Assembly (NCBI RefSeq): GCF_963422545.1
Contig: NZ_OY730230.1
Coordinates: 186,001 to 250,000 of the forward strand
DNA: 64,000 bases
Direction of reading: 5' to 3'
DNA from: an uncultured Flavobacterium sp.
GTDB lineage: Bacteria > Bacteroidota > Bacteroidia > Flavobacteriales > Flavobacteriaceae
Shown here: piece after piece, positions 60,420-64,000 of the stretch
How the letters are laid out: every line of letters starts with the position of its first letter
How positions within the stretch are numbered: position 1 is the stretch's first letter
The notes under the pieces: model-generated
Seen by the model: the letters and a program-made list of their open reading frames with translations, nothing else
Told to the model about the DNA's origin: nothing
Database searches by the model: none
Program-made: the position numbers and the translations under genes

Positions 60420-61892
60420 CTATTGTCTGTGTTTTGTTCCTTTACCGCTGAAGGCATTTGCTCCACATGTCTGATCAGTTCCAATGCTTAAAGTAAACTC
60501 GTCTACCTTTGTCGCGGTGAAATTAAAAGGAACTGTCCCACCAACGCTGAGTTGCATAGGTCCCATGACAGTTTTTCCTGCAGAATCTGTAATCTCTACA
60601 CGATAAGTGGGGCAAGGGTTACCCTTTTTATTTTTGGTTGTGGTTAATGTGATCGCAAATAATTTGCAACTTTTAGTTGATTTTAATGTTTCATTATGGG
60701 TAGGTTCTGATGAAAACGTGAATCGATTGAATATATCGCAATCTTTTTTCTTTGGTGTTTTTTTCTTTTTTCCACCTTTTTTTTCTACTACAACATTGTC
60801 TAGAGCTCCCATAGTTTCCGGACCTACAAGACCGTCAATTTTATTTAAACCGTTTTCTGTTTGGAAACCAATTACTGCATTTCGCGTTTCCTTTCCAAAA
60901 TCTCCGTCTGCACCAAATTTTGGTAAACTTTGACCTGCCTGCATTAACCCTTCTTGTAATTCCGCAACATATTGTCCTTTTTGCCCGGTTGAGATAAGCA
61001 TTTGGTTATCATTGGCTTTTTCAAGCGGAGGATTGCCTTTAAATTGTGGATTATCGGGTCTTTCAGCTTGTAAATCTTCAGGATGGTTTTCAATTGATGA
61101 TTTTTGTATTGTTCCTGATTTTTGTTTGGCTCCGGTTTGTTGAACGGTGTGCGTTAATTCATGTGCCAATAAATGTTTCCCTTCTTTTGAACCGGGATTG
61201 TATTTTCCCTCATTAAAATAAACATCATTGCCATTGGTAAAAGCCTGCGCACCTAATTCCTGACTCATTTGAACGGCGCGGGCATCGGTGTGGATTTTTA
61301 CATTACTGAAATCAGTTCCAAAGCCGGATTCCATTTCCTTTTTAGTGCTTTTATCCAGACCAGTTCCGCCGCCTTTTGAATTGTCGAGTTTTCCCTCCAA
61401 TTCATTATCCTGAATTTCACTTTCTGTATTCTTTCCTTTTTTCTGAACTGGTTTTTCTTCCTCTTTTTTATCTTTTTTCTGAACTTTTTCTTCTTTTTCG
61501 CAATCCTTGCATTTTTTCTGAACCGTTTTGTCTTCTTCTTTTTTATCTGATTTCTTCTGAACCTTTTTATCCTCTTCTTTATCTGATTTTTTTTGGACTT
61601 TTTTATCTTCTTCTTTATCCGATTTTTTTTGAACAGATTTATCTTCTTCCTTCGTTTCTTTAGCCTGAACCGAAGAAATGGTTTCTGAAATAGGTTTTTG
61701 CTGTACTTGTTCTCTCGATTGCAAAAGCCCGCCGGCAGATGGTTTATTATTAACCACTTTATCAGCTACATTATCAGCTTCTACTTCATATTTGTCTCCA
61801 ACTGTTCCTGTTTTTAGCTTTTTCTGAATTTTGGGCACAAAAAAGCTGGAAGTATCAGGATTGCTTTTTTTTCGTTGTTCAAATGCTCTCAT
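60420..61892 (-). CDS. DUF4157 protein with peptidoglycan-binding module (eCIS cargo or assembly factor)
   Basis: A 490-residue protein. After DKYEVEADNVADKVV (33-47, shared with the large DUF4157 neighbour) there is a lysine-rich stretch (80-155) with five to six repeats of VQKKSDKEED type, including the CKDC pair at 128-131. DUF4157 follows (about 165-255) with HELTH at 244-248. A PG_binding_1-like module is at about 300-366 (QYVAELQEGLMQAG, then GDFGKETRNAVIGF and GLVGPETMGAL). The C-terminal about 120 residues (from about 383) are unrecognised. 24 bases upstream of the large protein and 12 bases downstream of the tape-measure gene, so co-transcribed. Confidence 0.85.
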   Translation of the reverse strand: MRAFEQRKKSNPDTSSFFVPKIQKKLKTGTVGDKYEVEADNVADKVVNNKPSAGGLLQSREQVQQKPISETISSVQAKETKEEDKSVQKKSDKEEDKKVQKKSDKEEDKKVQKKSDKKEEDKTVQKKCKDCEKEEKVQKKDKKEEEKPVQKKGKNTESEIQDNELEGKLDNSKGGGTGLDKSTKKEMESGFGTDFSNVKIHTDARAVQMSQELGAQAFTNGNDVYFNEGKYNPGSKEGKHLLAHELTHTVQQTGAKQKSGTIQKSSIENHPEDLQAERPDNPQFKGNPPLEKANDNQMLISTGQKGQYVAELQEGLMQAGQSLPKFGADGDFGKETRNAVIGFQTENGLNKIDGLVGPETMGALDNVVVEKKGGKKKKTPKKKDCDIFNRFTFSSEPTHNETLKSTKSCKLFAITLTTTKNKKGNPCPTYRVEITDSAGKTVMGPMQLSVGGTVPFNFTATKVDEFTLSIGTDQTCGANAFSGKGTKHRQ

Positions 61893-61904
61893 AACTTTAA
61901 AATT

Positions 61905-63389
61905 TTACCATTGGGTATAAATTAATTTCTCTATCCACGGAATCTTAACGATATTAATATTCCACGGAATTTTTTCAAGTAAAAGATCCTGTGTTTTTCT
62001 TTCAATAGTCAATTTTGGATTCGATTCACTCCAATCCAGTTTGCCTTCTCTCTGAAGAAATTCAGTCCTTAATAGATCTGTAGAAGTGCTTTTTAAGGCC
62101 GTCCAATGTTCTAGAACTGAGAGTAACATTTCTTCAACCTGCTGTTTGTATTTTTCCTCAATTTTAATTTCTCTTTGTATAGATTCTTCGATCTCGATTC
62201 CACATAAAAATTTTTCAAAAAGCATGAGATGTTCAAAGTCATTTTCTTTTTTAGTAGCGGCATAATGCAAAATATGTGCGGCTAATTCTTTGTTTTTTAT
62301 GGTATTATTGTCACCAATTAAGCCGCAGTTTTTAAGCATTTCTTTCAAAAACGGATGTAAAATGATTAAACCTGCATTTTGTACATAACACGATTCTGAA
62401 CTGTCTTTTTCTTCCTGAAAATTTTCGTCTTTTTTTGATTCCATTTCAGGTTTATTAGCAGAATCATTTTTAAGGTTTTCAATTGTAGATTTTTGTTGTG
62501 GAGCCAATTTTGTTTTTTCTGAATCCAAATAATCATCGTTCATTTTCTTTAATTCTGTATCACTTGTAGCAAGAGGAAAAAATATTCTAAGGTTTTGGAT
62601 AAAAAGTTCAAAAGGCATTTTTTCTGATGAGAATTCAGTTTGTTTTTGATGAAAAAAACGAATGATTTCCATCGACTTTTTTTCATTTGAAACCTCAAAA
62701 AGCAATTGCCAGAATGCTGTTTTAAATTCGTGTGATTTATTGTTTAGAAATTGTATTAATTTATTTTTTGAATGTGTTTTTTGCTGCGTTTCTGAATCCA
62801 AAAGGGCAGAGGTAAAATGGGCGATTTCCTGATTTGAAAACTGATTTATAATTCGGTTCTGAATTTTTTTCTGCTGAATTAATTTATTGAATGCGTTTTT
62901 AAAAATATCGTTTTTAAGGTTTTCAAAATTTACTTTTTCGAAAAAGCTTATTTCATCTTCTGCAGAAACCCACCAGGGCATCTTGCCATTTTCTATAAAA
63001 TAGAGCAAGGTTTTGAGGTCTTTATTCTCAGGTGAAATAGTGCGGATTTCTGATTCGTTTTCGCTCTCTTTTTTAGTTGTTTTTTGTACCTCATTCAGCC
63101 TTTTTTGAATCTCTTTTTCAATCTGATTTTTTATATCGTTTTTGGCTTCACTATTCGAAAGAAAAAGATCTGTTTTACCTGTATTTGAATTGATGGAAAT
63201 TTCTATTTTTTCTATTTGAACTATCTGATTGTTAATGTTTTCTATAGTGTTGAATTGCTTTTCTAAAATAGGAACAACCTCATTTTGTACGAACATAGCA
63301 AGGTTGTTTTTAATAGAATTTGCCGTCAGGATAGAGGGGGTATCTATTTCTAAAAAAACTTTTTGGATACTATGTGTATTTTTAGTCAT
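61905..63389 (-). CDS. Contractile injection system tape-measure protein (complete)
   Basis: A 494-residue protein. N-terminal: HSIQKVFLEIDTPSILTANS at 6-25, then VVPILEKQFNTIENINNQ, the family's 'HsIqKv.lEID' start and IEKIEISINS region. The middle is charged and variable (about 110-320). C-terminal: VQNAGLIILHPFLKEML, ELAAHILHYAATKKENDFE, FEKFLCGIEIEESI, LLSVLEHWTALKSTSTDLLR and LREG-like FLQREGKLDW, ending with LLLEKIPWNINIVKIPWIEK, exactly the order of the CIS tape-measure family of Bacteroidota. First gene of the right operon and a second copy of the family in the window. Confidence 0.93.
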   Translation of the reverse strand: MTKNTHSIQKVFLEIDTPSILTANSIKNNLAMFVQNEVVPILEKQFNTIENINNQIVQIEKIEISINSNTGKTDLFLSNSEAKNDIKNQIEKEIQKRLNEVQKTTKKESENESEIRTISPENKDLKTLLYFIENGKMPWWVSAEDEISFFEKVNFENLKNDIFKNAFNKLIQQKKIQNRIINQFSNQEIAHFTSALLDSETQQKTHSKNKLIQFLNNKSHEFKTAFWQLLFEVSNEKKSMEIIRFFHQKQTEFSSEKMPFELFIQNLRIFFPLATSDTELKKMNDDYLDSEKTKLAPQQKSTIENLKNDSANKPEMESKKDENFQEEKDSSESCYVQNAGLIILHPFLKEMLKNCGLIGDNNTIKNKELAAHILHYAATKKENDFEHLMLFEKFLCGIEIEESIQREIKIEEKYKQQVEEMLLSVLEHWTALKSTSTDLLRTEFLQREGKLDWSESNPKLTIERKTQDLLLEKIPWNINIVKIPWIEKLIYTQW

Positions 63390-63487
63390 TTTTCTTTGGT
63401 ATTACAAAAATTATTTCTACATTTGCTATGAACCGATAGGTTATACTGGGAAAATATAGGCGCTGTAACAAGTGTCAGCTCCCCATT

Positions 63488-63529
63488 AAAGCTTGAGATT
63501 TACTTGCAAAAGTAATCGTCTCAAGCTTT
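63488..63529 (-). terminator. Hairpin after the right-edge gene
   Basis: Perfect arms AAAGCTTGAGA (63488-63498) and TCTCAAGCTTT (63519-63529), starting just after the stop codon of the gene at the right edge. The T run on the minus side is short, so termination may be partial. It lies 100 bases before the tape-measure start at 63389. Confidence 0.6.
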
Positions 63530-63530
63530 T

Positions 63531-64000
63531 TTATTTGGTATCACCCGGTTTCCTTGGAGTTCTCTTGGTAATAACAGGTTTAGTTCTTTTTTTGGCACTA
63601 ATAACCTTGCTTATTTTTTTTGTGTTAACAAAGACTCCTTTTTTGAGACCGTCACTTTTAGACAGAGAATTTGTTTCTATCTTAATAAAGAAACCATTGG
63701 TAGGTTTATAAAAGTAGAATTCTGCTCTTTTTGCAAATCTGCTAAATAGTTCTTCAAAAGCTGAAAGGTTTACATTTTTTGTAGTGTCAATGTGAATCAT
63801 GTATTTGCTCAGTTTGTCTTCGTTATGAATCTTTTTTCTTAAATTCATAAACAATACGAGCTTGTCGTTTGTATCGTCAATATTATCAAGATAGTAAGAC
63901 TGCATTGTTGTATTAACATAGTTTCCGCTTGTCCAGTCACCACCAATATAAATGTCATTATAACGATCGTCTATTTGAATAATTTGTCGGGCAATATTTA
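63531..64000 (-). CDS. Unknown protein, C-terminal part (runs off window)
   Basis: A reading frame open to the right edge, so the 5' end is outside; 155 codons are visible. The last 35 residues are basic and proline/lysine-rich (KRTKPVITKRTPRKPGDTK), typical of a tail or linker. The rest has no recognised motif; a segment near the visible start reads IYIGGDWTSGNYVNTT. It precedes the tape-measure gene on the same strand, so it may belong to the eCIS cluster, but a hairpin separates them. Function unknown. Confidence 0.7.
   Translation of the reverse strand, partial: NIARQIIQIDDRYNDIYIGGDWTSGNYVNTTMQSYYLDNIDDTNDKLVLFMNLRKKIHNEDKLSKYMIHIDTTKNVNLSAFEELFSRFAKRAEFYFYKPTNGFFIKIETNSLSKSDGLKKGVFVNTKKISKVISAKKRTKPVITKRTPRKPGDTK

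Overview
The window looks like the chromosome of a Flavobacterium-type member of the Bacteroidota. It is AT-rich, carries a SusC/SusD pair and TonB-dependent receptors, has starts without Shine-Dalgarno sequences, shows TAnnTTTG-type -7 promoter elements, and its intergenic gaps are full of REP-like palindromes. No rRNA, tRNA, CRISPR array, transposase or phage capsid/terminase gene was seen.

Region A (1-16.1 kb, minus strand) is an extracellular contractile injection system (eCIS, AFP/PVC/AlgoCIS type). In transcription order it holds a LuxR-like regulator with a pseudo-receiver domain, DUF4255 (Afp16-like), an unknown conserved protein, sheath, two tube proteins, a small DUF5908 protein, a tube/LysM adaptor, VgrG-like spike, PAAR tip, gp25, a J-like baseplate protein, a second large baseplate protein, and the start of a tape-measure protein that leaves the window at base 1. 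Region F (53.3-64 kb, minus strand) is a second, separate eCIS-type operon: another tape-measure protein, two DUF4157 proteins (one very large, with a nuclease-like C-terminus), a possible immunity protein, a peptidoglycan-binding/CHAP-like hydrolase and an AAA+ ATPase. A CMP-sugar synthetase-like gene and a siderophore-type TonB receptor precede it.

Region B (17.3-31 kb, mostly plus strand) is the most unusual part. An Lrp regulator diverges from 2-oxoadipate dioxygenase/decarboxylase (HglS, DUF1338), an ALDH7-type aminoadipate-semialdehyde dehydrogenase, a GH63 alpha-glucosidase, a GH42 beta-galactosidase lipoprotein, a fused hydroxylysine-kinase-like/phospho-lyase-like protein, and a D-2-hydroxyglutarate dehydrogenase-like FAD/Fe-S protein. 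Together these would strip glucose and then galactose from glucosyl-galactosyl-hydroxylysine (the collagen glycan) and feed 5-hydroxylysine to 2-oxoglutarate. This is an inference from gene content, but nearly every step is represented.

Region C (31-36.7 kb) has a GlxA/AraC regulator divergent from small-protein genes (EthD, DinB, SRPBCC), then a Crp-type regulator, an NTF2-like lipoprotein, a saccharopine-dehydrogenase-like protein and a PEP mutase/isocitrate lyase-family protein. Region D (36.9-49.4 kb) is a polysaccharide utilisation locus: SusC, SusD and two six-hairpin-type glycosidases on the minus strand, one with an apparent homopolymer frameshift near its 3' end, and a divergent GH36 alpha-galactosidase. 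A 1.16-kb intergenic region between SusC and GH36 carries matching operator-like repeats next to both promoters. Region E (49.4-53.1 kb) holds the TonB receptor and the cytidylyltransferase.
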